Below are positions 1 through 9,776 of a stretch of DNA of 64,000 nt, one piece after another. The first letter of the stretch is position 1. Each line of letters opens with the position of its first letter. The stretch comes from Bolinopsis microptera (lineage: Eukaryota > Ctenophora > Tentaculata > Lobata > Bolinopsidae), in assembly GCF_026151205.1 (NCBI RefSeq), contig NC_087076.1, forward strand, positions 23,244,828 to 23,308,827, read 5' to 3'. The translations under genes and the position numbers were made by a program. The notes under the pieces were generated by a model. That model did not search any database and was not told the DNA's origin. It worked only from the letters and a program-made list of their open reading frames with translations.

Positions 1-110
1 CCAAACATCCCTGCGCACTAATTTGTGGGCACAAAAATTAGGAATTGGAGGCTACATCATCGGTCTGTTATCATTTTTCACTGATCGTTTCTTCTCACTA
101 AAGGTCCCTG

Positions 111-462
111 CTAAATTGATATCATTCATCCAGCATAGAGATCTTTGATTGAATAAGAAAAGTTATTTTTGTAGTGGTGAGAATTGCAAAAACTCATTAT
201 AAATTCAATGGTTTCTCAATTATTACCCCACTAAAATCTAATTAAATTGAAAGAGCAGGTGTTACATCAAAACTCCAAAGTTTTCGGTTTTCAAGACAAT
301 GTTGGACGTTCGTCCTTGCTAAATTGATATCATTTTCAATATCATTCATCCGGCATGGAGATCTTTGATCAAATTAGAAAAGTTATCTTTGTCATGGTGA
401 GAATTGCAAAAACTCATTATAAATTCGATGGTTTCTCAATTATTACCGGTACCCCACTAAAC
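111..462. repeat. Two-copy tandem duplication of about 140 bp
   Basis: The stretch from 111 to about 240 recurs, with small changes, at about 319-462. Both copies share the ctaaattgatatcat start, the gagatctttga core and the tctcaattattac end. No convincing gene is seen in 1-600. The reading frame at 355-594 runs through the second copy and into a small interspersed hairpin repeat, so it is not called a gene. Confidence 0.7.
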
Positions 463-502
463 TCTGGGCCTAATTTTTTCACACCAATGTTGGACGTTGG
501 TT

Positions 503-582
503 TACTGGGCGAGGCTCAGCCTGTCATACCGCCTAATCTCTATTATGAACATAAATATGAAAGCCTGGGGTCCCCAGGTAAG
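503..582 (+). repeat. Small hairpin-ended interspersed repeat, copy 1
   Basis: An 80-bp unit begins near ACTGGGC, contains CTCAGCCTGTCAT and ends with the palindrome CCTGGGGTCCCCAGG followed by TAAG. Related copies lie at 1885-1966, 54717-54802, 55386-55453 and 55593-55685. It may be a short SINE or MITE; the family is not recognised. Confidence 0.6.
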
Positions 583-918
583 ATGTTGGTGTGAGATCAT
601 TAAATCCTAGTTGCTAGTGACTATTTATTGCAGGCGGGGATTTGAAACCGTTTCAATTTATTTATCAACTCTTTAAAAGTTCAAAAGTTTCATAAACCTG
701 ACAATTTTTGAAGATTGCTAATATCTTAGAGTTAGAGATAAGTGTGATGCATCCCAAGCCAGTATAGTATGCTGTAGTAAATCTTTGGAGTCATATTTGC
801 ATTTTCTTGTTACTTGTAGTTGTATGTTGTAAATGTTGAAATTTCTCCTATACCATCTTTTCGATCTACATTTTCTGCACTATTTAAAGTTGTACTACTT
901 GATCCATATAATATATAA

Positions 919-1546
919 AGGGGACGTTCACATAATACGTAATCAGCTAGCTGAGGGGGCCCGGGGTTTCCGAATGATTACGCTAGTGTAATATTGACAC
1001 AATAGCTATGTGTAAGACTGATTACTGAGGGGCCTGGGGGGGGGGGGGGGGGGGGGTAAAATGTTCCAAAAAATTATTACGTAATATGTGAATATATTAC
1101 GTAATCAGCCGAGGGGGGGGGGGGTTTCAAACGCTTACGGTTGATTACGGGGGGGAGGGGGGTTTTGGTCGTTGATTACGTAATCAAAATTTTGATTTTT
1201 TACCGATTTTCGAAATACCAATTAGACAATTTTTGTTAATTATGTAATCAAAAATCTTCTCAAGTCTCAGACAGCAATGAATAATGTGTATTTCTTGTAT
1301 CCCTACATCAAAATTTAACTCAAAAATGGGGGAGGGGGTGTGTGTAACCTTGATTACGTTATATAGGAGGGGGGTTGGGTCTTGATTACGGGGGGCCGGG
1401 GGGTCAAACCTTGATTATGTAATATAATTATAGGGGGGGGGGGGGGGGGGGTTCGGTCTTGATTACGGTTGATTACGGAGGGGGGGGGGGGGGGTAAAAA
1501 TTGCCAAAATATTGATTACGTAATATGTGAACGCCGAACGGCCCCT
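919..1546. mobile_element. MITE with GTTCACATATTACGTAATCA-type ends
   Basis: The left end reads AGGGGACGTTCACATAATAC and the right end, reversed, is AGGGGCCGTTCGGCGTTCAC, both leading into ATTACGTAATC. The inside is a chain of poly-G runs and GATTACGTAATC palindromes with no coding potential. TAA flanks one side but an exact target duplication could not be fixed. Partial relatives lie at 6103-6290 and 6500-6560. Confidence 0.65.
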
Positions 1547-1661
1547 AAGCATTACTTTTGGTGTTTCAGTTTCACTGTACTCAAATTCTGCTCCGTCATT
1601 CCAATTTCTAATATCTAACGAGTAACGACACAAAATCTAGTTGACCCCGGTAAGATTTAAA

Positions 1662-3202
1662 ATGACAAGTTCAATCTGTGTGGTCCTCTGTTTAGCCCTG
1701 GCAACAGTGGAGATAACTGCAGCTGTGGTTAGTGTTGAAGTTTTACAAGTTCGTAAATAAGCCACAAAAAATATCTATTTGAAGAGTTATTTTATTCCAC
1801 GGTTACACAATTCAGTAGATTCACCCACAACTTATTTTGATGTCAATAAACATTGTTTAATTTATATCAAACGCTATATTGGACTCACTGGGCGGTATTC
1901 AGCCTGTCATTCTGCCGTATCTTCAACATTCAATGATTGAACAGAAAAGCCTGAGGTCCCTAGGTAACATCATCATAATTATAAAGACTCGATCAATAGT
2001 CAAGACCCAATGACAATACCAACACTAGACCAATTTTCGCAGGAACTAGAAGGAAAACGGCAACGGCCTGACAGTGACACTGAGGCAGCTGAGGACTTAA
2101 AAGATCTCCTCTACTCCTCAATGCATAACATTGTCTCTCTGAACGACCTCGTGACAGAACTTTCTGAAAAGATTGCTAAACTCACTATATCGTAAGACTC
2201 AGATCCTATTTCAGTCGAATCTATTCTATTAAAAGTTTGGTTTGGAACTTGGAAGTGACAGTTGTAACGAAAACTAGATTTTACAGTTATACACAGCTTC
2301 CGGTCTTGTATTTGCTATGAAGAACCCTTTACTCCTTTATAATACTGAATAGTTCGTCACTCACAAATTTACAGGTCCGCAGAAAACACGGCTGAAATGA
2401 AGCTATCAAAGGCGGAGACGACTCTATCAAGGGCAGCACGATCTAAAGAGATGCAGGACTTGAAGACGTGAGAGATTATGATCATTATTTAGCTTTAGTC
2501 TTTTAATTATATTTTAAAGTTGTAAGTCTGTCTATTTTAATTTCTTCTCACAATAAAATTCAAAGCAGAATATTCCCAGTCTCACTTGTCCCAATAATGT
2601 AATATTTTATCATATACTTTTTCTGAGTTTGCCCACTTTAAGTTAAACTTCTTCTCGTGGTATACTTTTACAGTACACTTTTCAGCGACGCAGCTAGAGT
2701 CAGCGAGGTTGAGAGCCTTAAAGAACAGATCGGAACTCTTAATAAATCTTTCTCTCTAGTCCTCCAAAACAAGGAAGTCGCCCTCACTGGCATGACAGCC
2801 CAAATAGAGGCTATGAAGGAAGAACAAGTTGAACTGGATAGAGCCCATGCCTGGCAGTCTCTCCACATGGCAGCAGCTGCAGCTTGCAGAGGAAGCACCC
2901 CTACTGGAGGTTCTGGACCTTGGGGAAACTCTGTCATGGCAAAGGAAAACACGAGAAGCTGTGATCAAGTCTGTGGAGATACCGCGTTCAACCTGTGTGA
3001 CGCTGACATCTCAATCAGCGGCTACAAAGGACAAGCAACTTCTTACTCCCAACGACTCGGACACTACTACAACTACGGTTGTGGATCTCCTGGGAACACG
3101 AACGTGAGGTTTGATGAAGTGAAGGCTGGAGGGGATGGTGTTTTCAGCGATATGAGCACAGGGAACTGGTTCTACCGATTTTGCTGCTGCAGGAAGGCTT
3201 GA
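1662..3202 (+). CDS. Secreted coiled-coil protein with C-terminal Cys-rich domain (4 exons)
   Basis: Coding exons are read as 1662-1727, 2043-2191, 2375-2467 and 2674-3202. They are joined by GTTAGT, GTAAGA and GTGAGA donors to TTCGCAG, TTTACAG and TTTACAG acceptors in phases 0, 2, 2. The sum is 837 nt, or 278 codons plus stop. Exon 1 alone encodes a 22-residue signal peptide (MTSSICVVLCLALA...). Residues about 45-167 are rich in heptad-spaced Leu, Ile, Glu and Lys and look like a coiled coil. A short Gly/Ser/Thr hinge follows. The last roughly 95 residues hold Cys 199, 203, 211, 239 and a terminal CCC triplet (273-275) with SCDQVC and GHYYNYGC. I have seen similar tails in secreted proteins of marine invertebrates but cannot name the domain. 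A secreted, oligomerising matrix or defence protein is plausible. The exon structure is a manual call; function is unknown. Confidence 0.75.
1885..1966 (+). repeat. Small hairpin-ended repeat, copy 2 (diverged, intronic)
   Basis: It shares CACTGGGC, CAGCCTGTCATTC and the AGCCTGAGGTCCCTAGGTAA end with the 503-582 unit. It lies in intron 1 of the secreted-protein gene. Confidence 0.5.
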
Positions 3203-3599
3203 TTACTTCGACATGTTCCAAACGACAGATCAGGAGATATACCTGGACGGTGAATTTGATTTGTAATTTTTTGTTATTTTCAAAAACTTTAAAATGTTAA
3301 ATATCGATGAAAAAATGTTGAATAGCTTGCATACCAATGACCAACATTGCTACTCTATGAGTGTATCTTATTGGAAAGAAGTGTTCTCCGAAGTTCACCT
3401 TGACCTAGTGAACCTAGTGTGTGTGTTTGAGCGATTTGTACAACATTTCTGTAATGTTTCAAATTATATTCAAATGTTTAAAAAAAAATGTTGATAATGA
3501 TATTGCTTGAGTTGGTGATTTCAGTGCTTATTTCAATGAGTGGCATTTGAGAAAGATTTTTGACTAATTTCGACCTCTGTTTTGAATACAAGTCACATA
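3203..3599 (+). other. 3' flank of the secreted-protein gene
   Basis: AT-rich sequence follows the TGA stop at 3200-3202. The reading frame at 3294-3494 is low in complexity and has no recognisable features. No AATAAA was found close to the stop. The 5'-truncated LINE begins near 3600. Confidence 0.4.
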
Positions 3600-5945
3600 T
3601 GTATTATGTAAAGAACATGTGACTCGTCTTCGATGGTCTCAACGCTCATACTTGATTGACACCAAGCACATGGAGTCAAACTTATGGCAGTTCAAAAAAA
3701 TGAACGCCTCTCGTAGGATATCTCCAGCAATTGAGAATCTTAGAGATCAGTCCAAGGTTGAAGAGTACTGCATTGCTCTTCAAAATCGTTTTAGCTGCCT
3801 ACCAATGGAGGAGAATCTTGACGGAGAATGGACATTAGTTAAGGATACTATTAAAGAAGTGTCTATGGAGGTACTGGGTGAGCGCCCCCGGCGCAGAAAG
3901 CAGCAGCATTTGTCTCAGGAGACAAAAAGCCTTATTGCCGAACGCAGTAAGATTAAACAGATGGCGCCTAGTGACAACAACAATAGGAGCGAGTATTCTC
4001 GGGCCAACAAACTTGTCAAAAAGAGCTGCAGGAAAGACGACGAGAATTGGGCTCTTAGAGTTGCAGCAGATCTGGAAACAGCTGCTGTCCATGGCCGGCA
4101 AAGGGAAGTCTGGCAACGGATAAAAACACTGTCCGGTAAGAAGAATCGAAAATCAACTGCTGTAAGAGACAAATCCGGGAAGTTGATTGCTGATCCCTCT
4201 GCTCAGAGAGAGAGATGGGGAGAACATTTTTCGGAGCTATTTAACCCTCCTCCCACGAATGCGGATCTGTCTGACCTGGACCATCTTGAAGTGGTTCCAT
4301 GCTTTCCTTATCTTGGTGATGGTGATGGTCCCCCCACCAGACTTGAGATTTTAAACTGTCTCAAAAAATTGAAGAACCACAAAAGTGCTGGGATCGACGA
4401 AATCTCTAATGAGCAGTTAAAGTATGGGGCAAGTGGTCTTGCGGATAGGATGGAGAAATTGTTCTCTAAAGTTTGGAATTCAGAAGCAGTGCCTGACGAC
4501 TGGTTGAAAGGCATCGTGATAATTGTACCAAAGAAGGGTGATACCTCTCATTGCTCCAATAATAGGGGGATCACTCTAAGATCTACAGCATCTAAACTGT
4601 ATCAAATCATCATATTACAACGCATGAGTGACGGTTTAGAAAGTTTGCTACGAGACAATCAGTGTGGGTTTAGAAAGAACAGATCATGCATTGATCAGAT
4701 TTATTCACTCCGCACTATTATACATAACTGCATTGAATATAATCTCCCCCTGTATGTAAATTTTGTGGACTTCAAGGCAGCTTTTGATTCCATCGACAGG
4801 AATTATATTTGGAAAGCTTTCAGTCATTATGGCCTGCCATGTAAATACATTCGAATAATACAGGCATTCTTTAATGGAACTGTTAGTGCTGTTGGACACA
4901 ATGGTGAACTATCAGAATGGTTTGAAGTAAGTTCAGGCAGTGGCCAAGGAGACATTCAGGGTCCCCCACTTTTTAATGTCTGCCTCAATGTGGCTGCTGA
5001 GAGAACAGAAAGCAACAAAGTGGTGTCCCACGGAGCGGTTCTTCAAAGATCTATCAGTCCGCTTGTTGAGGATATCACTGTGTTAGATACAGATTATGCA
5101 GATGACATGGCTGTACTGGATAACAGCGAGGAAGGTCTTCAAGAAACAACTGACCTTTTGTGCATGTATGGTGCCCAGGGAGGTCTTAGAATCAATGGTA
5201 AAAAGACTGAGGCTATGGTCATTGGTAAAGTAACCTCTCAACGGCCATACACGAAAGAAGCCACAGTGAACATCACTGTTCAAGACACGCCAGTGCAGCA
5301 AGTTAGTGACTTTACGTACTTGGGTACAATTATTTCCAGCGACGGTACTATCGACCGTGAGCTGTCAGCTAGGATTCAGAAAGCTTCCGGAGCCTTCAAT
5401 CAACTGAGTAATATATGGAAAAACCGCAACATCCAGTCTTATACAAAGATCAGGATTTATAAGGCAGCGGTTTTGACAATATTGTTATATGGTAGTGAGG
5501 TTTGGAACACAACCAAAAAGCAGCTACATCGCTTTGAGGTGTTCCATCAGCGTTGCTTGAGGAGAATACTTAGAATAAGATGGCTCGATCGGGTTAGAAA
5601 CACCGAAGTGCTGGAGCGTGCAAAGATAAATCCAGTAGAGACGTTCATAGGAGCAAATCGCCTGCGTTGGTTTGGCCATGTCACCAGAATGCCAGACACT
5701 AGGCTTCCTAAGTACCTGCTTAACTGGACCCCTGCCCATGGGAGAAGATCTAGGGGCCGTCCAAGAAAGAACTGGAGGAAATGTTTGCTGGAAGATGCTG
5801 CAGCGTTTACAGGAAACACTGACATAGACCTAGAAGGAGCGAGCGAGATGGCTAGTGACCGCAAACTGTGGAGGGAGATGATACGCCACAAACGGGAGTT
5901 CATTGGTGCAGGCCACTCGAATGATTGAGGAGACCTAATCAAGTA
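3600..5945 (+). mobile_element. 5'-truncated non-LTR retrotransposon (LINE), RT part
   Basis: An open frame runs from an in-frame stop at 3583 to the TGA ending at 5928 (about 769 codons). It has no natural ATG at its start, so the element is cut at its 5' side and lacks the endonuclease domain. Reverse transcriptase motifs are in order: NFVDFKAAFDSI (about residue 380), GQGDIQGPPLF, and TDYADDMAVLD (about residue 490, catalytic YADD). The C-terminal part reads RLRWFGHVTRMP and RRSRGRPRKNW, an ending common in RTE/BovB- and CR1-like elements. AAGTACAAGTAAGTAC behind the stop may be the short 3' tail repeat. The frame is open throughout the RT, so the insertion is fairly young. The clade is not certain. 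Confidence 0.85.
3619..5928 (+). CDS. Reverse transcriptase fragment of LINE
   Basis: This is the open part of the LINE above: a linker that normally joins endonuclease to RT, the full RT palm with YADD, the thumb, and a basic C-terminal tail. The first codon is GTG, so no true start is present. It is probably not translated on its own. It could still be mobilised only if another source supplied the endonuclease. Confidence 0.8.
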   Translation: MTRLRWSQRSYLIDTKHMESNLWQFKKMNASRRISPAIENLRDQSKVEEYCIALQNRFSCLPMEENLDGEWTLVKDTIKEVSMEVLGERPRRRKQQHLSQETKSLIAERSKIKQMAPSDNNNRSEYSRANKLVKKSCRKDDENWALRVAADLETAAVHGRQREVWQRIKTLSGKKNRKSTAVRDKSGKLIADPSAQRERWGEHFSELFNPPPTNADLSDLDHLEVVPCFPYLGDGDGPPTRLEILNCLKKLKNHKSAGIDEISNEQLKYGASGLADRMEKLFSKVWNSEAVPDDWLKGIVIIVPKKGDTSHCSNNRGITLRSTASKLYQIIILQRMSDGLESLLRDNQCGFRKNRSCIDQIYSLRTIIHNCIEYNLPLYVNFVDFKAAFDSIDRNYIWKAFSHYGLPCKYIRIIQAFFNGTVSAVGHNGELSEWFEVSSGSGQGDIQGPPLFNVCLNVAAERTESNKVVSHGAVLQRSISPLVEDITVLDTDYADDMAVLDNSEEGLQETTDLLCMYGAQGGLRINGKKTEAMVIGKVTSQRPYTKEATVNITVQDTPVQQVSDFTYLGTIISSDGTIDRELSARIQKASGAFNQLSNIWKNRNIQSYTKIRIYKAAVLTILLYGSEVWNTTKKQLHRFEVFHQRCLRRILRIRWLDRVRNTEVLERAKINPVETFIGANRLRWFGHVTRMPDTRLPKYLLNWTPAHGRRSRGRPRKNWRKCLLEDAAAFTGNTDIDLEGASEMASDRKLWREMIRHKREFIGAGHSND

Positions 5946-6102
5946 CAAGTAAGTACATGGAGTATCTGCCTTTTTCAATATGGAGATCATGGGCGCTGAT
6001 TCTAAGATTTGTGGTGCTATAACGACAAGAGAAGCCTTTGCATAAGTGTAAGTAGGGCTCTCGGTTGAAGGTGTGTTTGATTGAGTGATAGGGGTCGCGA
6101 TC

Positions 6103-6290
6103 GTTCACATATTACGTAATCAATATTTTAGCAATTTTTACCCCCCTCCCCCCTTCCGTAATCAACCGTAATCAAGACCTAACCCACCCCCCCTTCTGAC
6201 AGCAATATTACGTAATCATCAACCGTAATCAAGACCCAACCCCCCCCCCCCCCCCCCTTCTGACAGCAATATTACGTAATCATGGCCTGA
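6103..6290. mobile_element. Partial TACGTAATC MITE
   Basis: GTTCACATATTACGTAATCA opens the segment. Two blocks of poly-C plus CTTCTGACAGCAATATTACG follow. It matches the ends of the 919-1546 element but lacks a clear second terminus. Confidence 0.5.
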
Positions 6291-6499
6291 CACTTTTCTC
6301 TACGTTTCATGCTACCCTGATCATGCTATCATGATGAGACGAAATCATTGTTATGATATCCGGCCAAGCACCTTCTAAACAACTTACTATTATAGCCGGA
6401 TATTCGATCAATTTCTAAATTTTATCACTATCAGAGTGAAATTGAGTGGAATTTGAATTAAAATATTGTCAAATTGTTATTATTCTAGAGGGTAAAAAA

Positions 6500-6560
6500 G
6501 AAAATTTTGATTACGTAATCAACGACCGAAACCCCCCTTCCCCCCCCCCCCCCCCCCAGC
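6500..6560. repeat. Fragment of TACGTAATC MITE
   Basis: TTGATTACGTAATCAACGAC is followed by a poly-C run, as inside the larger MITE copy. It is only a remnant. Confidence 0.4.
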
Positions 6561-6974
6561 AGACCTTACCGGCTAGCGATATTACTACAGTGCAGGGTGA
6601 TCGCCTTTTCACAGCTTGTTTGTTGTTGAACTCCGCGCGCGCTCGTTAGTTCATTGCAATAATGCATTTGCAGGCTTCAATTATTCCAAGAATGCAATTG
6701 TACCACGTACCACGTGATACGATTCAGCCAATCAGAGAACAAGAATCCGCAAAGTTAAAGCTGCGCAGTTTTATAAGGCCTAAAATATGACTTTTCGCGA
6801 TAATTCAAAATCTACATTGTTTTAAATTTGGCTCCTGGGGAGCTAACTTTAGTTTTACGAGACGGACATTTTGTTGAAAACCAGACGTTTCTATCTCTTT
6901 TACTTCCGAAGTTAGGCCCCTAACGGTAAGGTTTCCTGGGCATAGTTAGTTTGGGCACAGAGCATGCTCATATC

Positions 6975-8201
6975 TGTAGTAATGAAGAAAGAGTTTGAAT
7001 GGAACAAAGTTGAAAGTGAGTATTGACATGTCAGCTGCCTTCAATACTATCCGCAGAGGTACAACAATCAGACTACTAGAAGCTGCAGGATGCTCCAGAG
7101 ACGACCTGAGGCTTGTACAATACCTCATGGCTAACACCACTCTTATAGTAGTCAGAGTGTTTTCTATACTACTGACTCAGAGATGTTCTCTTTCAACATA
7201 GGAGCCTCCCAAGGAGACAGCACAGCTGGTAAATTGTTTACCCTCAATCTAGCTGGAGCTGTAGTGCACAAAAGAGCAGTCCTCCCCTATAGACCCAACC
7301 CTCCGATAGCCGATAACCACATGCCTCTTGAGTCCGGCTATTCAGACGATGTAGAGAAGATTGGTGAAAATATGGAGGAGTTACAGGATATCTTTCAGAT
7401 CTCCAAGAATATTCTCAGTGAATGGAGTCTCTTTGTCAATGACACAAAGACAAAGTTTACCAGAGTGTATTTAGAAGAAGTTGGTGCCTGCGACGAGTGG
7501 GATAATGAGCTAAGAGGAAAAGAGGAGTGGAGAAACGAGACGCTTCTTGGTACTAAGCTTGGATCAGAGCAGGATGTTACTAATAGAATAAATAAAGCTA
7601 ACACCGCCTTCTGGTCATTTGACAAGCTGTGGTGCCAGGGATCTGGGATCAGAGAGGAGTCAGATAACTGCAGAGAAGAGAAAGATCAAACTCTACGACT
7701 CACTATGCACTAGTAGTATCAGTGCTCCTGTACAACTGCTGCTGCTGGGCCGTACCTCAGCATGTGCTAGAGTCTGTAGATGTTGTTCAGAGGAAGCACC
7801 TCAAGCGCCTCCTACAAGTACACATCTATTGGCCTAGCTCAATATCTAACAAGGCCATCTACGCTCGTACCCAGACCAGGCCCCTTTCCGAGAGAGTGGA
7901 AAGGCACGGTGGACAATGCTAGGTCATGTTCTACGCAGTGACAACGACACGCCTGCCTACCAGTCTCTGTTATTTGCTACACTAGGATGTCAAACGCTAA
8001 AGGGACGAGTGGGTAGACAATAGACATAGCACTAATTTGTATGATATTATTGTGAAAAAGGACCTATTTAAGAGACCAATTTATTTGAAAAACGAAAATG
8101 ATTTTACCAACTTAGTGAACTTAGCAAGAGATAGAGTAGGATGGAGGAGTTTATTTACTTTGAGACATATTGAACGAATGAGTCTTCGTAAGCGTAAATA
8201 G
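6975..8201 (+). pseudogene. Decayed LINE reverse transcriptase and C-terminus
   Basis: RT pieces lie in several frames: VSIDMSAAFNTI (palm motif A, about 7020), GASQGDSTAGKLFTLNL (motif B, about 7205) and SGYSDDVEKI (motif C, about 7340). Farther on come PQHVLESVDVVQRKHLKRLL, MLGHVLRSDNDTPAYQSLL (about 7917) and a last piece with VNLARDRVGWRSLF ending in a stop at 8199-8201. Shifts and stops separate the pieces, so it is inactive. This is a different lineage from the 3.6-kb LINE. Confidence 0.75.
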
Positions 8202-8245
8202 GCCAGCACTTTGCTGAGCCTCTTTAGGTGCTCTTTTGTTTATAG

Positions 8246-8530
8246 ATGTTATTATATATATATATAACCATAACCCCGAAGCTATCCATAACCCTTACCA
8301 CAACCCTAACCCGAAAACAATCGAATTCATGTTTTACTAGCCTGTCACGTGACCAAAACGGTTTTTTGCCCATAACTCTCCAGGGAAGCATTTCACCCTA
8401 CGTCATGGGGGGTGATTCGGAATCAGCGTCCAAAAATACACCGATTTAGATCAATTTCAAACCCAAAGGGCTTTTTCACAATAATTTTCTTAAAATTTGG
8501 GCGAGCGATTTAGTAGGAGCGCAGATATTA
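8246..8530. repeat. Relative of a GCGAGCGA-ended MITE
   Basis: The right end TTGGGCGAGCGATTTAGTAG matches, in kind, the right end of the small MITE at 32853-32990. Internal CCCTAACC-like and CACGTGACC blocks are also shared. The left terminus could not be located. Confidence 0.4.
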
Positions 8531-9601
8531 TATAGAGCTCTGTAAGGTTTATTTATATATATATATATGACGGTATGGATATGATCGGTGCATTCTTGGA
8601 CGCTGATTCAGAACCCCCCCCCCCCGCACAGCGGGGCCCTTCGTTACGCCTCTGATTAAACACTGCTCAACTCCCCACCAGTGCCAACGAATAATAAAAA
8701 CGCAAAGTGTAAGTAAAAAAAGATTAAACGTATATATAGTACACTGTTTATATATTTCTACACAGTAATAATGTCAAATCTAATTAATCATTTCAACATA
8801 GCCTTTACTCCCTTAGGTGCTGTGCTTTATGATGTAAAGCATGTCTATTTCTATTTCAACTGATCTGTACCTCCTTTTTTATTTAATCGTTTATGCAAAA
8901 CAATCCAGAATATTGTGAATCATAATCTCATAATGATGTTTAAAACATATTGTAACTTCATAACTTGAGTGCTTCTAAATTTAGACATGGTATGTTTTTA
9001 AACATTAATTTAAACATTAATTCGATTTATTCCGAAAATAATATAATCAAAAATAATTGTAAATCATCTCATATTAAATCATGTTTTTTATAAAACTATA
9101 GTTACTGTTCAGATTGTTAATATGTTTTGCAGATCCATCGAACAGAATCCAATCAACCAATCTTTATCTTGAAACTAATAATTATTAACAACAATATAAG
9201 CATGAGTCCAGGTAACTTTCACTTTCTCAAAACTTTACAGTTAGTTACGTATTATAGCTATATACATTATATACATGTTATATAGTTACATAACCGTAAC
9301 TAACACACCAATTCTTTACACGAAAAACCACTGTAATAATATGGATTGCAGTAGTTTTTAAGAATACTTTTTCACGAATAAAGAATTGGATGGCTCATAC
9401 AGATACTTGGCTCATTACCAATTATTATTATAGTTTATAAACTAAGATATAAATATAATCATGCAAGGCGAGATGCCAATAAACCACCTCCTTAAGGTGA
9501 AATGTCCCTGCGGCCTGCAATCTGCCACATAATCTGGCGGTTTGCCAAGAAACTGGCCAGTGTCGGTATTGGTGATTACTCCTGCAGAAGTATCAAGAGG
9601 T
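8531..9601. other. AT-rich 3' flank / 3' UTR of the Argonaute gene
   Basis: On the minus strand this lies behind the Argonaute stop (9604-9602). A possible AATAAA (minus) occurs near 9025-9031. A (TA)n run lies near 8552-8568. No other gene is supported. Confidence 0.4.
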
Positions 9602-9776
9602 CTAGATGAAGAACATGTTGAACTTGTCAGGTCTGGTCACCTGCTCGATCTCCTGCTCAGAGGGCCGGTCCTCTGGAGTGATCATCTCCTGCCAGTCGTA
9701 GCGGGAGAGCATGCGCGCACGTGCAGACGCGCACGCGAGATGTGCATAGTAGACTGGGGCAGGGTAGCTTACTGAC
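9602..9776 (-). CDS. AGO: Argonaute terminal exon with catalytic His
   Basis: The acceptor CTACTACAG ends at 9777. The exon encodes SVSYPAPVYYAHLACASARA, a spacer, and the end FNMFFI followed by TAG (9604-9602). SVS-PAP-YYAH is the signature around the fourth slicer residue. It needs phase 2 from the exon 10 kb upstream, which is what that exon gives. It is notably richer in G+C than its surroundings. Confidence 0.88.
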
